DNA of 64,000 bases, from NCBI RefSeq assembly GCF_023078275.1, contig NC_062991.1, forward strand, positions 1,860,001 through 1,924,000. Reading direction: 5' to 3'. Below the pieces are notes generated by a model. It was not told the origin of the DNA, made no database searches, and worked only from the letters and a program-made list of their open reading frames with translations. A program made the translations under genes and the position numbers. This DNA is from Leguminivora glycinivorella (Eukaryota; Arthropoda; Insecta; Lepidoptera; Tortricidae). Numbering within the stretch: position 1 is the stretch's first letter; each line of letters begins with the position of its first letter. Shown piece by piece: positions 21,257 to 32,400 of the stretch.

Positions 21257-21545
21257 AAGCAGTACAAAATGACTTAAAAACATAAAGATTGAGTTTCATA
21301 GATTGCAAAAAGACATATCAGCATATATGCTTTTTCAAAAAGTCGCCTTCTACAATTTTAACAACCAGTTACCTATTTTTTATATTTGAATCTAAAACCT
21401 TAACCAATCAGCTCTCTTTTACACCTTATCTACTCGTAATAAGATTAAGTTTAACTAAAGTTTTCAAAAATCAATATCGGTTAAATTTTCTTTAGTTAGA
21501 GACACCTGCGAGGCCTTATTACCTGATTCATTATGGATAAGGTAG

Positions 21546-21990
21546 CTGCGGTCGGACAATAGTTATTTGTTATACAAGGGGGCAAAGTTGTATTTTAACG
21601 CCGAGTGTGGAATTGAAAGGATTCTATAGTTGAACCACGAGCAAAGCGAGTGGTTCGAGAATAGAATCCTGAACTTGCGAGTTTTTTAACACACGAGAAG
21701 TAAAATACATTTGCACCCGAGTGTAACACAAAACTTTTCCCCTCACTACAGCGAGGAAACTACAACGCAAAAAATGCGTTTATCGCTGCTTCCAGGAGTT
21801 CCACAGGTGGTAAATCATCTTTATTACTAGATTCACCTACTTGTATCAATTTAAAAGCAGTTAATTTGACTTTATTCAAGGTCAAATTACTTTACCCACT
21901 AATGGATAAAATGCGTTTTTACCCGCTGGTATTAAAGGACAAAACACGTGTTTCCGAGCTAGTGAGGGGAAAAAGTTATTTTCCCCTTCC
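21546..21990 (+). mobile_element. ~440-bp dispersed element, copy 1
   Basis: From GGACAATAGTTATTTGTTAT to AGCTAGTGAGGGGAAAAAG. An inverted copy with high similarity is at 47065-47505. Includes the local palindrome GAACCACGAGCAAAGCGAG / TCGCTTTGCTCGTGGTTC. Non-coding. Confidence 0.72.
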
Positions 21991-22254
21991 AATCTAGTAC
22001 ATACATACATTACATTACTGTGTAATTTAATTTGTTTTTCTTATTTAATATAAGTCTTAAAAGTCGCTTGTGTTATTTATTTCATCAGGTTATTGGGCCT
22101 CTCCCTACCTGTTAAAGTTAGTTTCGAGAAATATTAAGTGTTTGTTCCAAAACAATAAAAAGTATATCGCGTCAAAATTAACCTCAAAAGTCGAGAATAG
22201 TTTCGTTCGCCGGAGTTATTTTTTTCAGCTTTTCAGCTTAAAAAGTTGTAAAAG

Positions 22255-22998
22255 ATGGCATCAAACAGTCATATGATGGCCATAGATAAGCTCACAGGCC
22301 GTGACAATTGGACAAGTTGGAGTTTTGCCGTCCAAGCCTATCTCCAACATGAGGAACTTTGGGACTGTGTTCAAGGTACAGAAACAGATACTAAGAAAGA
22401 TTTAAAGGCAAAATCAAAGCTTATACTCTTAGTGGATCCCATGTTGTATGTTCATATACAAGACGCAAAGTCGGCAAAAGAGGTATGGGACAATTTAACA
22501 CAAGCATTTCAAGACTCCGGTTTGTTACGGAAAGTTGGTTTATTAAAAGACTTGACAAATACAACCTTAGAAAACAGTAGTAGTGTAGAAGATTATGTGA
22601 ATAAATTAATGTCTGCAGCGCACAAGTTGCGAAATATATCATTTAAAGTAGATGATGAGTGGCTCGGGACACTTATGTTAGCAGGTTTGCCGGATGAGTA
22701 CAAGCCCATGATAATGGGGATAGAGAGTTCGGGTGTAAAAATTAGCGCAGATATGATAAAGACAAAACTCATGCAAGAAGTTAAAAGTACTGATGCTACC
22801 GCTTTTTACACAAACTCCAGAAACAGATATATTAAGAGTAATTCATCTCCGTCTCAGAACAAACCTAAGGGGCCACGCTGTTTTTCATGCAATAAGCATG
22901 GGCATTTGAGCAAGAATTGTTGGCACAAAAAGAACAAATCAGAGGCTAAAAATAATAAAGATAATTGTGGTTTCGTCGCAGCATTTTCAGCCATGTAG
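22255..22998 (+). CDS. copia-type Gag with CCHC zinc knuckle
   Basis: The frame starts MASNSHMMAIDKLTGRDNW and encodes 247 residues. It includes the Gag core typical of copia elements (LWDCVQG..., AKEVWDNLTQAF, LPDEYKPMIMG). A CX2CX4HX4C knuckle follows near the end (CFSCNKHGHLSKNC). It ends at a TAG. The same frame continues past the stop into protease sequence, WYVDSGCSNHSTVHREWL, with the DSG catalytic motif. So the stop is either a read-through site or an inactivating mutation. Gag would form the particle and bind the element RNA. Confidence 0.85.
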   Translation: MASNSHMMAIDKLTGRDNWTSWSFAVQAYLQHEELWDCVQGTETDTKKDLKAKSKLILLVDPMLYVHIQDAKSAKEVWDNLTQAFQDSGLLRKVGLLKDLTNTTLENSSSVEDYVNKLMSAAHKLRNISFKVDDEWLGTLMLAGLPDEYKPMIMGIESSGVKISADMIKTKLMQEVKSTDATAFYTNSRNRYIKSNSSPSQNKPKGPRCFSCNKHGHLSKNCWHKKNKSEAKNNKDNCGFVAAFSAM

Positions 22999-23164
22999 TC
23001 AAATAATAATATTAACTGGTATGTAGACTCTGGTTGCTCCAATCATTCAACAGTGCACCGAGAATGGTTAGAAAATGTGAGAGCTCCGCCTATTAATAAC
23101 ATAACAATTGCTAACAACCAAAAATTACATGTTGAATGTTGTGGTGATTTAACCATACAGGTAC

Positions 23165-23821
23165 CGGACCAGACCCGACATAGCATACATTGTCAATTCA
23201 TTGAGTAGATTCAATAGTCAGCCTACGGCTCAACACTGGACGACGCTGAAGAGGGTCCTAAGATACTTGAAGGCTACAATTAATTACAAATTGACCTTTA
23301 ATTGTAATAATGAAAATATCACTGGTTACTGCGACGCCGATTGGGCCGGTAACACTGAAGACCGAAGATCGTGTACTGGGTACACATTTATTTTTCAGGG
23401 TGCTGCCATAAGTTGGTGTTCGAAACGTCAACCAACTATTGCATTATCAACGACAGAAGCGGAATACATGTCGTTGTCTGCAGCTGTACAAGAAGGACTC
23501 TGGTTAAAGCAGTTACAAGATGACTTCTGGCCAGAGCTCGCACAATCACCTATAACCATATTTTGTGATAACCAAAGTGCAATTAGCATTTCAGGTACTG
23601 AGGCATTCCGTGCTAGAAGCAAACACATAGATGTCCGGTATCACTTCGTGAGGGAAAAGATAGCTACCAAACAAATTGTGGTCAAATACATGAAGTCTGA
23701 AGATATGGTGGCTGACGTATTGACCAAGGCGCTGCATCAACCAAAGCATAAGGCTTTTACTAAAGCAATGGGTTTGCGTCCAGTGGAGGATGTTGAAGTG
23801 TGGACGCAAACCCCTGCATAA
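23165..23821 (+). pseudogene. copia pol remnant: end of RT and RNase H
   Basis: The frame resumes with TRPDIAYIVNSLSRFNSQ, the last conserved piece of copia reverse transcriptase. RNase H follows: GYCDADWAGN, LSTTEAEYMSLSAAVQEG and the FCDNQSAISI motif, with the DEDD-type acidic residues visible. It runs to a stop in the 3' LTR. The frame differs from that of gag/protease, so the internal deletion (junction near 23160) put the two out of frame. Confidence 0.85.
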
Positions 23822-23975
23822 ACTATCACTGCAATGTTGTCGGCATAACTTTCGTGCTTGTCGAAAACTCTCTCTCTGCCTAGCTAATTTGCCGTGTCAT
23901 TACTACTGTGTAATTTAATTTGTTTTTCTTATTTAATATAAGTCTTAAAAGTCGCTTGTGTTATTTATTTCATCA

Positions 23976-24896
23976 GGATTTCATCATACAGATACAGAGT
24001 ACGAAAGGGTTGAACTTTCGTAGTCGTACCCTAGCATAGTTACGTGTGGCTGAACGTGGATATCATGTAAATACATAAAATAACTAACCGGAGCACTATA
24101 GTGGCTAAGTCAGGAAAGCACATTCGGATTTTTTTCTAAGTAACTAAAAGAGAACATATAAATAGTATGCGCGAGCGAAGCGAGCGCGATTTTTTTACTC
24201 GATTTATGAAGACAACCCGCCAGCGGGGTATCCGCGAACTTTCAAGCTTTTATGTTCTGCAGAGCTGCGGTCTTTGACATATTTTGGGGTATTTTGACTT
24301 CACAGGGAGCCTATGTTCCCGACTTTTAGGCCTTATATTTCCCCATCACTATTATTTTTATAATACTAAGAGTTAATTAAGAGATTAACTGCGGACTCGA
24401 TCGTCACCGTCGGGATACCCATTTCGTTATTTTGCCACTAAGTAATCTTAGTGCTTTGAAATTCGCTCACCATCTGCTGGGACTCACAAAATTGCCTTTA
24501 TGAAACGTTTTGCGCCTTTGGCTTTATGAGGAACTCCGCTTTGGACTGTCGGGTAGACTCGTATTTTTGCATTTGGATAGCGACGTAACTTTGTCGTTCG
24601 CCGCACAACAATGTGGTTCGTCAAGGGCTAGAATCCTCTTTTTACAGCGCCCTAGCAACAGCGCCCTTATGAATGTTGGTATATGTTGGCAATGTGGTGC
24701 AACATTCCACTTAATCTGAAATACAAATCTAGATTTTTCGATAGCGGATTCATTCCCGACTCCTCTCGCCATTTTGTCATATGTGCGCGCCATTTTTGTA
24801 TGGATTTTTCCACATTCTCGATTTTGGCGCCCCCTTGCCATGTGGCGCCTAGAGCGGCCGCTCCACTCGCTCTACTCTTAATCCGGCCCTGAGTGC
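23976..24896. other. intergenic, dispersed repeats only
   Basis: No exon recognised. From about 24500 the sequence carries LINE- or SINE-like repeated phrases (GGAACTCCGCTTTGGACTGT, CCGGATTAAGAGTAGAGCGA on the minus strand). Frames here are short and lack domain motifs. Confidence 0.45.
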
Positions 24897-25751
24897 AAAA
24901 GAGGCAGACTACAAATGAAAAAACGTGACCATTTTTGACACGATTTTTGATGACAGCAGCGGCCGCTAGCGGCCTACTCAATTTAAGTTAACGGATTCAT
25001 CGTATTTGAATTTAGAGGATACAGTGGGTGATTTCCGTTTCGATTAAGCAGTTAGAAAAGTAAATTATTCACATTATCATACATAATTTCTGAATTTAAT
25101 ATTACTAATGATAAACTAATGACACTTGACATTGGTCCAGTTTTGTTCTCACTTTTGATATTCAACGGTTGTTCTTTGTCATCCTACTTCTATGGACTAG
25201 CTCGAGATTTGTGGACAAGTGGCGTACATAAAGAGAGTCCTATAGATTATTGAACATCTTGTAACTTCATCATCATCATCATCATCATCATTTCAGCCAT
25301 TAATCGCCCACTGCTGAGCATAGGTCTCCCTTCGGTTCTTGTAACTTACCTATGTTGAAAAAATTATAATCTTTTAATCTTTGAATCCTCTAAATACAAC
25401 TGTTTGTACTGAAAGGTCCGATTAATCAGTTCACTTAAATTAAAGTAGGCCGCTAACGGCCGCTGGCTGTCATCAGAAATGGTCACGTTTTTTCATTTGT
25501 AGCACACCTCGGACACTGGCGATCAAATATATGAAAGAGGCGCGTTCCTAGCACACAGTCTAAGCTTGTGTAGGCGAACGCGTACTATGCTTGTATGAGT
25601 GAGATATGACAGGTCGACTGTTCGCGTTTTTGACAGGCGGTAACTGTGAAGTAACCAAGAGGGGGTGGGCGGCACTTTCAGCGGGGAGCGGGAGTGGCCA
25701 TACTGTACGATAGTACTCTTTATTATACTGTGTTTGTAGTCTGCCTCTTTT
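24897..25751. mobile_element. terminal-inverted-repeat element with nested SINE
   Basis: The left arm AAAAGAGGCAGACTACAAAT...CGGCCGCTAGCGGCCTAC is mirrored on the right. The right arm is interrupted at 25503-25731 by an insert flanked by a 7-bp duplication TTTGTAG. With the insert removed, the arms match for about 90 bp. No transposase frame. Confidence 0.72.
25503..25731 (-). mobile_element. SINE-like insert
   Basis: Flanked by TTTGTAG on both sides. A related copy in the opposite orientation is at about 27665-27795 (shared phrases CTAGGAACGCGCCTCTTTCA and ACACGAGCTTAGGCTGTGTG). Strand is judged from its terminal features and is uncertain. Confidence 0.55.
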
Positions 25752-25854
25752 CCACTTATAGGATGATCATATACGTGATAACTTCTTTTTTGCACGCTTC
25801 GGTCTTTAAGCGTAAGCGAAATTATAGGTCTGTGAGATAGTCCCATCCACCTGC

Positions 25855-26446
25855 AATTTTCCGGATGTCGTCGACCCAAAGAGTCAACAAACGCAACGCA
25901 ATTCTTACATGTATAAGACCTTTATTTCGTTAAGATTAGTTCACTAATTTCACTATGCCTACTACCAAAATGTCCCGCACAAGTCCATTTTAGTCAGGTA
26001 ATAGCAAAACCCACATCTTGCACGGGTTAAGAATTTCACCACCCCCTTCCTGGGTGTCGTAGAAGTCGACTGTGGGATATGGGTTAAATTGTGGCGTAGG
26101 AGAGAGGCTGGCAACCTGTCACTGCAATGTCACAATTTTGATTTCTTTCAACCCCTTTTTGCCAAGAGTGGCACTGAAACTTAGTAGTTCATGTGCTCTG
26201 CCTACCCCTTTATGGGATACAGGCGTGATTATATGTATGTATGTACATCTTGCACCTTGGTGCGACGACGGATCTCAGTATTTCTCACTCGATCTTCAAT
26301 CTTGATACTGTACATGGCATGCTCCATGGATCTCTGTGCTAATCTTATCTTATGCACAGCCTTCTTACTGAGCGTCCATGTCTCGGTACCGTATGCCATG
26401 TTGGTCAAGATAGATTGGTAGAAGAGGCAAGTTTTCAGGCAATGTG
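25855..26446 (-). pseudogene. LINE pol tail, split by a SINE
   Basis: The minus strand reads TWTLSKKAVHKIRLAQRSME, then IKIEDRVRNTEIRRRTKVQD. It is interrupted by the SINE at 26024-26244, then resumes. It abuts the stop codon of the NWD model 1 gene (26457) on its 3' side, so the gene's 3' UTR begins in or next to this LINE. Confidence 0.7.
26024..26244 (+). mobile_element. SINE-like retroposon, copy 2
   Basis: Flanked by an 11-bp duplication ACATCTTGCAC (26013-26023 and 26245-26255), inserted in a LINE fragment. Same family as 16423-16685, ending in a TATG-type tail. Confidence 0.82.
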
Positions 26447-26456
26447 GATGAATGAT

Positions 26457-29400
26457 CTATGCATGTGGATCTTCGATGTTAAGTATAGTAAGGCATCCGT
26501 CTTGAGAAGCTATAGCAACAGTTTTGCCGCCATGAGCGCTGGCAACGCCCGTCACTTCGGCTGGAGCTCGATACTCAGCTACTGCTTTCCCGTCTATAGT
26601 TCTGGAATCAAATGTAAATTGTTAAAAACTTCATTGTATTATTTGATCCAGAAAGGACCATGCGAGTACCTAACGCTTTTATGATGATTGGATTAAATTA
26701 ACCAACTTGAAAACGATGGTATTTAGGTGTATCGCATATCGCATTGTTTGATAACAATACTAACTACCTACAACGAAAACAAGTCAATGATAATGTTAAA
26801 GAGAATGCACCAAAAATCACAAAACAGAGAATAAGTAACAAAACTAAGTAACATGTCCAAGAGAAATCATTCGTAGCCGTCTATAAAACAGCAGTTAAAA
26901 GCAAATATTATATGGAAAAGGAAAAAGATCAAAAGGAAGTTTCTCTGATAAAAGAAGCCAAAAAGGAAGGATCTTAAGAGACAATTTAACAGTATTAGTA
27001 GAAGATCAAATAGTCAAAGAAGAAGCAAATTAAGAGGCAGTAGTAAGAGCAAATTAGAAAGAAGAAAACAGAATGACGAATTCTTACCTAAAAACCCTGA
27101 GCGTCTTCCTCCCACTGTGATAGTAAAAGACGTACTGGTCATCGGAACTAAACATGGTAATGATAGAGAAGACACCCTCAGCGGCTCTGGAGATGAGCTG
27201 TTGGACGGAGGTGCCTCTCTTTAGCTCGATGAGGTCAAGGCCGCCGCGGGAAGGGGCGCAGAGACCGAACTTGCCGTCGCGGGTGCAAGCGCCGTTCCAG
27301 CGAGGGACGAATCTGCATTTAAAATACACTCTTTAGAAATACCAGTAAAAAAGAATTGTTGGCCTCGACTGTAGCACAGTATAATAGAGTACCTTTTGTT
27401 CGTTTTTATAGCCGATAGCTCATAGTTAACTAGCTCGCGGTGGAACCAGTGCCTAAAAGGCCCACAAATGTGAGTTGGTTCGTTATCGAAAAAGTTTAAC
27501 GACGGGGGTTGCGTGGGCGACGGTCGCGCGACGGCGATGCGACGCATACGAAATCAAACCTTATCGATATGGAAGTATGAGACGCGACGGCGACGGTCGC
27601 GCGACCGTCGCCCACGCAAGACACGGCGTAACTGTTACGCCTGCGATTCACATTCCTGTATTTCAATATTTAATAGACCTGTTATATTTCACTCATACAA
27701 GCGTAATACGCGTTCACTTACACGAGCTTAGGCTGTGTGCTAGGAACGCGCCTCTTTCATATATTTTGATCGACAGGGTCCGAGGTGTGACTACGGACAT
27801 TCTTGGACTCAATTGGGACTTACATACATAAGGTGAGTGATTGAAACGCAACTGTTACTGTTGCACTAATCATCATCTAGCGTTATCCCGGCATTTGCTA
27901 CACCCCATGGGAGCCTGGGGCTTTGATAACTAACCCCAAGCGTAGGCAATAGGCGTACTAGTTTTAGGAAAGCGACTGACACTGACTTTCCAACCCGACG
28001 CGAAGGGTAACTAGGCCTTATTGGAATTAGTCCGGTTTCTATTTGTATGGGTCACGTGGTTTATTTGTATGGCATGGTATGGCCAATCTAGGCCCTAGGG
28101 GGAAGGGGAGTCATGACCCTCCCCCCCCTGGATCCGCGCATGGGTTGGCTGTGTTTTTCTACTCGAGTTGGTGTGTATCTTCTAGATCGACTCAGACATT
28201 TTAAATACTTGTGTTTTACCTGACAAGTCTCTTGGTCTTGATGTCAAGTATGGCTGCCTTGTCGTTGCCGACGACGGCCACCCAGTTGGGCTTGTGTGGG
28301 AGCGCCACTATCGACTGCATGTCTTTTATGCCGCTGTTCTTTATCGGGATTCTGGAAAACAAGAGTTAAGATATTATTTCGAGAAGAAAAAAGATTTAAA
28401 AAAATCTTTATAGATTAGACAGTCACCAGCAGAAGAAAGTGAAGTGGTCAAAATAATCTGCACAGAATTTCGCTTAGATTATTTATAAAAAAATCTTATA
28501 TTTCGATATTTTTTTGCTCACAAACTTCCGAAACCTGGAGTCAAGTGATACGAGTATCAAAAATTTTTGAGTCAACAAACAAAAAAGTCAGATGTAAAAT
28601 GAACTATTATGAGGTATTTATACTCGTAATTTCTATGAAATTTATGCTGGAGGATGCAAGTTTTGCTTTAAAAACCGTGAAAAAACTGTCTTGGAGTGAG
28701 AATTCTTAAAAATAATGTGTTTTATAAGAATCATCAACCTTCCGTATGTGCTGTTAAAAAAGTTTCAAATAGCGTGAATGATTAAGAATAACTAAAGAGA
28801 GCAGATCTGATCCTAAGCATATGAAAGGTTATACCCCCTCCGGGGAAGCTTGAACTCAAGAACGTCCACTTTTTTGTCAATATAAGCGTCAAGGCCGCAG
28901 CTTAATAATCATTACCTGTGTAGTCTAGCACCAGTTCTAGAATGAAGAACGTGGAGACAGTCCCTCGAGGACTTGTCCACTCCTGGTGCTACTAGATGGT
29001 GCTCATCAGCCGACACAACTGCTGAACGGTATCCTGTTCCTCTCACTTCGTAATCAACTGCGTAGATTTTTTCTCCATCTGACAAAATTAAAGGGTTCAT
29101 TATAAAATATTTTTGGCAAAATTCAGACATACAGAACTGGCCTAGCCGAAGTAACAATTGTTGACGCTTCGAAGCGACCGAAAGGCAGTCTGGCTCTGTC
29201 GATCCACTACAGAAGAGCGGGAGAGAGATACGCTTCCGTAGCGTAAGGGTTTTTTTTAAAATCTTTATTTAATGAGCTTTTTTTATATGGGATAGGAGGC
29301 AAACGAGCAAACAGGTCGCCTGATGGTAAGCGAACACCGCCGCCCATGGACACCCGAAACACCAGAAGTGTTGGAGGTGCGTTGCCGGCCTTTAAGATGG

Positions 29401-32400
29401 GTGTACGCTCTTTTCTTGAAGATTTGAAGGTCGTATCGGTCCGGAAATACCGCAGGCGACAATTCATTCCACAGTTTAGCTGTGCGGGGCAGGAAGTTTC
29501 TGGAGAAACGCACAGTTGAGGACTGCCAGCCATCTAAATGATGGCGATGGAAATGTTGTCGCGTAGGGCTTAGTCTAGGAGACGCTGTGGCTCCGTGATA
29601 CACATCAGGAGTTATTCTTACACTAAAATACTAAATATTACGAAAATAATTCGTCTTCTGAGCCTTCGCTTCCTTTGATTGCGGGAAAGCCAAGATTCTA
29701 TTACAGCAATCATGTTTTTTAATATTAATGCCTTGAAGCATAAGTTCACTTCTTCTGTCCTCGTTCCGAACACACTCCATCATAATAGCGTAAGGGATTG
29801 TAACGGTGGCCAGGCACCCTGGTTTTTAAAACATGTTTTCAAAATAAATAAATAATTTTATGTGATTCTGGGGATTTCTAATCAGAATCATTAAAGCATT
29901 ATATAATAAATGAAGGCCTCTTTATTTCCGGACTTCAACAAAGTTAGGTTTTTGTACTTTTTAGGTCTCTCCATCAGGATAATTCGTTGGAACATAAAAT
30001 AAAGAAGAAAGGCCACCATCATATCAGCGTTTTGTCGCCCACTGCTGAGCACAGGCCTCTCTTCTTGTACGCCACTTCTCTCGGTCCTTAGATAGTCTTA
30101 TCCAGTCGGATCCGCAACCTTCCGGATCGTCTATCCAACGAGTCAACGGATGCCAAGCGCTTCTTTTTTTTTATGGGATAGGAGGCAAACGAGCAGACAG
30201 GTCGCCTGATGGTAAGCGATCACCGCCGCCTATGGACACCCGAAACACCAGAGGTATTGGAGGTGCGTTGCCGGTCTTTAAGATGGGTGTACGCTCTTTT
30301 CTTGAAGATTTGAAGGTCGTATCGGTCCGGAAATACCGCGCATTCATTCCACAGTTTAGCTGTGCGGGGACGGAAGTTTCTGGAGAAACGCACAGTTGAG
30401 GACTGCCAGCCATCTAGATGATGACGATGGAAATGTTGTCGCGTAGGGCGATGGCGGAAAGAAGCGGTAGGGATTAATCCGAACAATTCCTCGGAGTACT
30501 CCCCGTTATACATGCGATAGAAAATGCAGAGCGAGGCCACATCTCTACGCAGCGCCAAAGGGTCTAGCCGATCGGAGATATGCTGGCAGTTGACAATTCG
30601 AGTCGCTCGTCGTTGGATGCGGTCCAGAGGGAGAAGCTGGTACTGAGGTGCCCCTGCCCATAGATGAGAACAGTACTCCATGTGTGGGCGAACCTGCGCC
30701 TTATAGAGCCTTACATCTAAAAGAAACCAAATAGTAAGTTCTTTAAAAATATACCAGGGATTGTCCTCGCCACAATGTTAGCAACGGCAACGTTGTCCAT
30801 ATTGTCAGTGGCCAGTTCTACAGATATCGTGACAAACTTTGCACCATCCTCGAGGAATAACACTTGCTTCACACCTTTCTGCTCCTCTTTGAAAACTACC
30901 TGAAAATAGACGAAAATTTAATCTTCCTACTTCAATTGTACTAAAGTCGACGTCAATAGAACAAACTTGTAGTCAAAATGTTTTTAATTTTCATTATTAC
31001 ATGAGATACTGGCTAAATCCATGTGTTATTTAAACAATTCATGTCAGAACCACTCGGCTATCGGTCCACGAAAGCAAGGGTCGAAATTTCTAAGTATATG
31101 ACATTAGAGTGTTAATGGCAGCGCCATCTCTCTTCGCTAGCTTGTAATCACCTGAGTTGATTCGGCTAGGAGGTCGAACCATACTGTTCTACCTCAGGGA
31201 TGGCCAGAGGGCGCCACGAGCCTTCGGAAATGTCATATACTTAGAAATTTCGACCCTTGCTTTCGTGGACCGATAGCCGAGTGGTTCTGGCATTCGCCCG
31301 GTAAGCGGAGTACGCTGGTTCGATTCCAGCTCGGAGCACTGGAGGCTTTGGTCACTTTTTCTTTGTATATGACATTTATTTAATGTTTAGAACATAATAG
31401 TAGTGTTACTACTTAAAATAACAAGTTAAAATTTTTTCTATGAAAGTAATTTAATTTGTTCTTAGAATTCATGTCACATTATGAAAATATTGTGTCATAC
31501 TTTCTAGCGGTGACATGGTATCGTATGGTATCCAAAGCTACATGAAAAAATTGTACGAAAATTGTTCTAAATTGTACGCTAATTTAAAAAAAATGTACTA
31601 AACGCATTTACAAGAAAACAATGATCAATATGTCACCGCTAGAGAGCATACTTTCTGGCGGGCGCTATCTATTTCACTATGTAACAGTCCAGTTTTCAGC
31701 TTTTTTATGAATCAGAAAAAATGTACGAGAATTGTACTAAGCTGTCCGATACTTTAAAAAAAATAACTACCTACGCGTATTTACAAGAAAACAATGATTT
31801 ATTTGTCACCGCTAGGAAGCAAACTTTCTGGCGGGCGCTATCTATTTCACTGTGTAACAGTCCAGTTTTCAGCTTTTTTATGAATCAGAAAAAAATGTAC
31901 GAGAATTGTACTAAACTGACCAATACTTAAAAAAAATAACTACACGTATTTACAAGAAAACAGTGATGTATATGTCACCGCTAGGAAGCATACTTTCTGG
32001 CGGGCGCTATCTATTTCACTATGTAACAGTCCAGTTTTCAACTTTCTTGTAAATCAGAAAATATGTACGAGAATTGTTCTAAATTACACGACAATCTTAA
32101 AAAATGTACTTCACATATTTACAAGAAATTTCACCACGTCAACTGGTACGGTCAGCTACATAAGGTAAATATATTTACCTGTATTCAATTTTGACCTGCG
32201 TTCTTCCCAAGTAATAAGTTTCGATATGTATAGATTATAGACGAGACTGTAAAAGCTCATTTGATTATTCGAAAACAGATAGCAAAATTGCGTTTTATCC
32301 ACAAGAGTGCAAAGTAATTTCATACAAATTTTAACTTGATGAAGATAATCCATACTATTAATATTATAAATGCGAAAGTAACTCTGTCTGTCTGTCTGTC

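Larger units (their letters stand above)
22016..23975 (+). mobile_element. internally deleted copia-type LTR retrotransposon
   Basis: A 72-bp segment TACTGTGTAATTTAATTTG...TTTCATCA at 22016-22087 is identical to 23904-23975. The copy on the left is followed directly by GGTTATTGGGCCT, a primer-binding site resembling the initiator-tRNA half-site used by copia. The 3' LTR probably starts at TGTTGAAGTG (23791) after a purine tract, so it would be about 185 bp, and the 5' LTR is truncated. Order: gag, protease, then a deletion that removes integrase and nearly all of reverse transcriptase, then RNase H. Not autonomous. Identity of the shared LTR part suggests a recent insertion. Confidence 0.85.

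Noticed and set aside
31263..31340. tRNA-Thr-like gene with A and B boxes
   Set aside because: The same sequence with the same flanks occurs at 54640-54780 and partly at 31045-31115, and no clean acceptor stem is visible; it is a SINE head.
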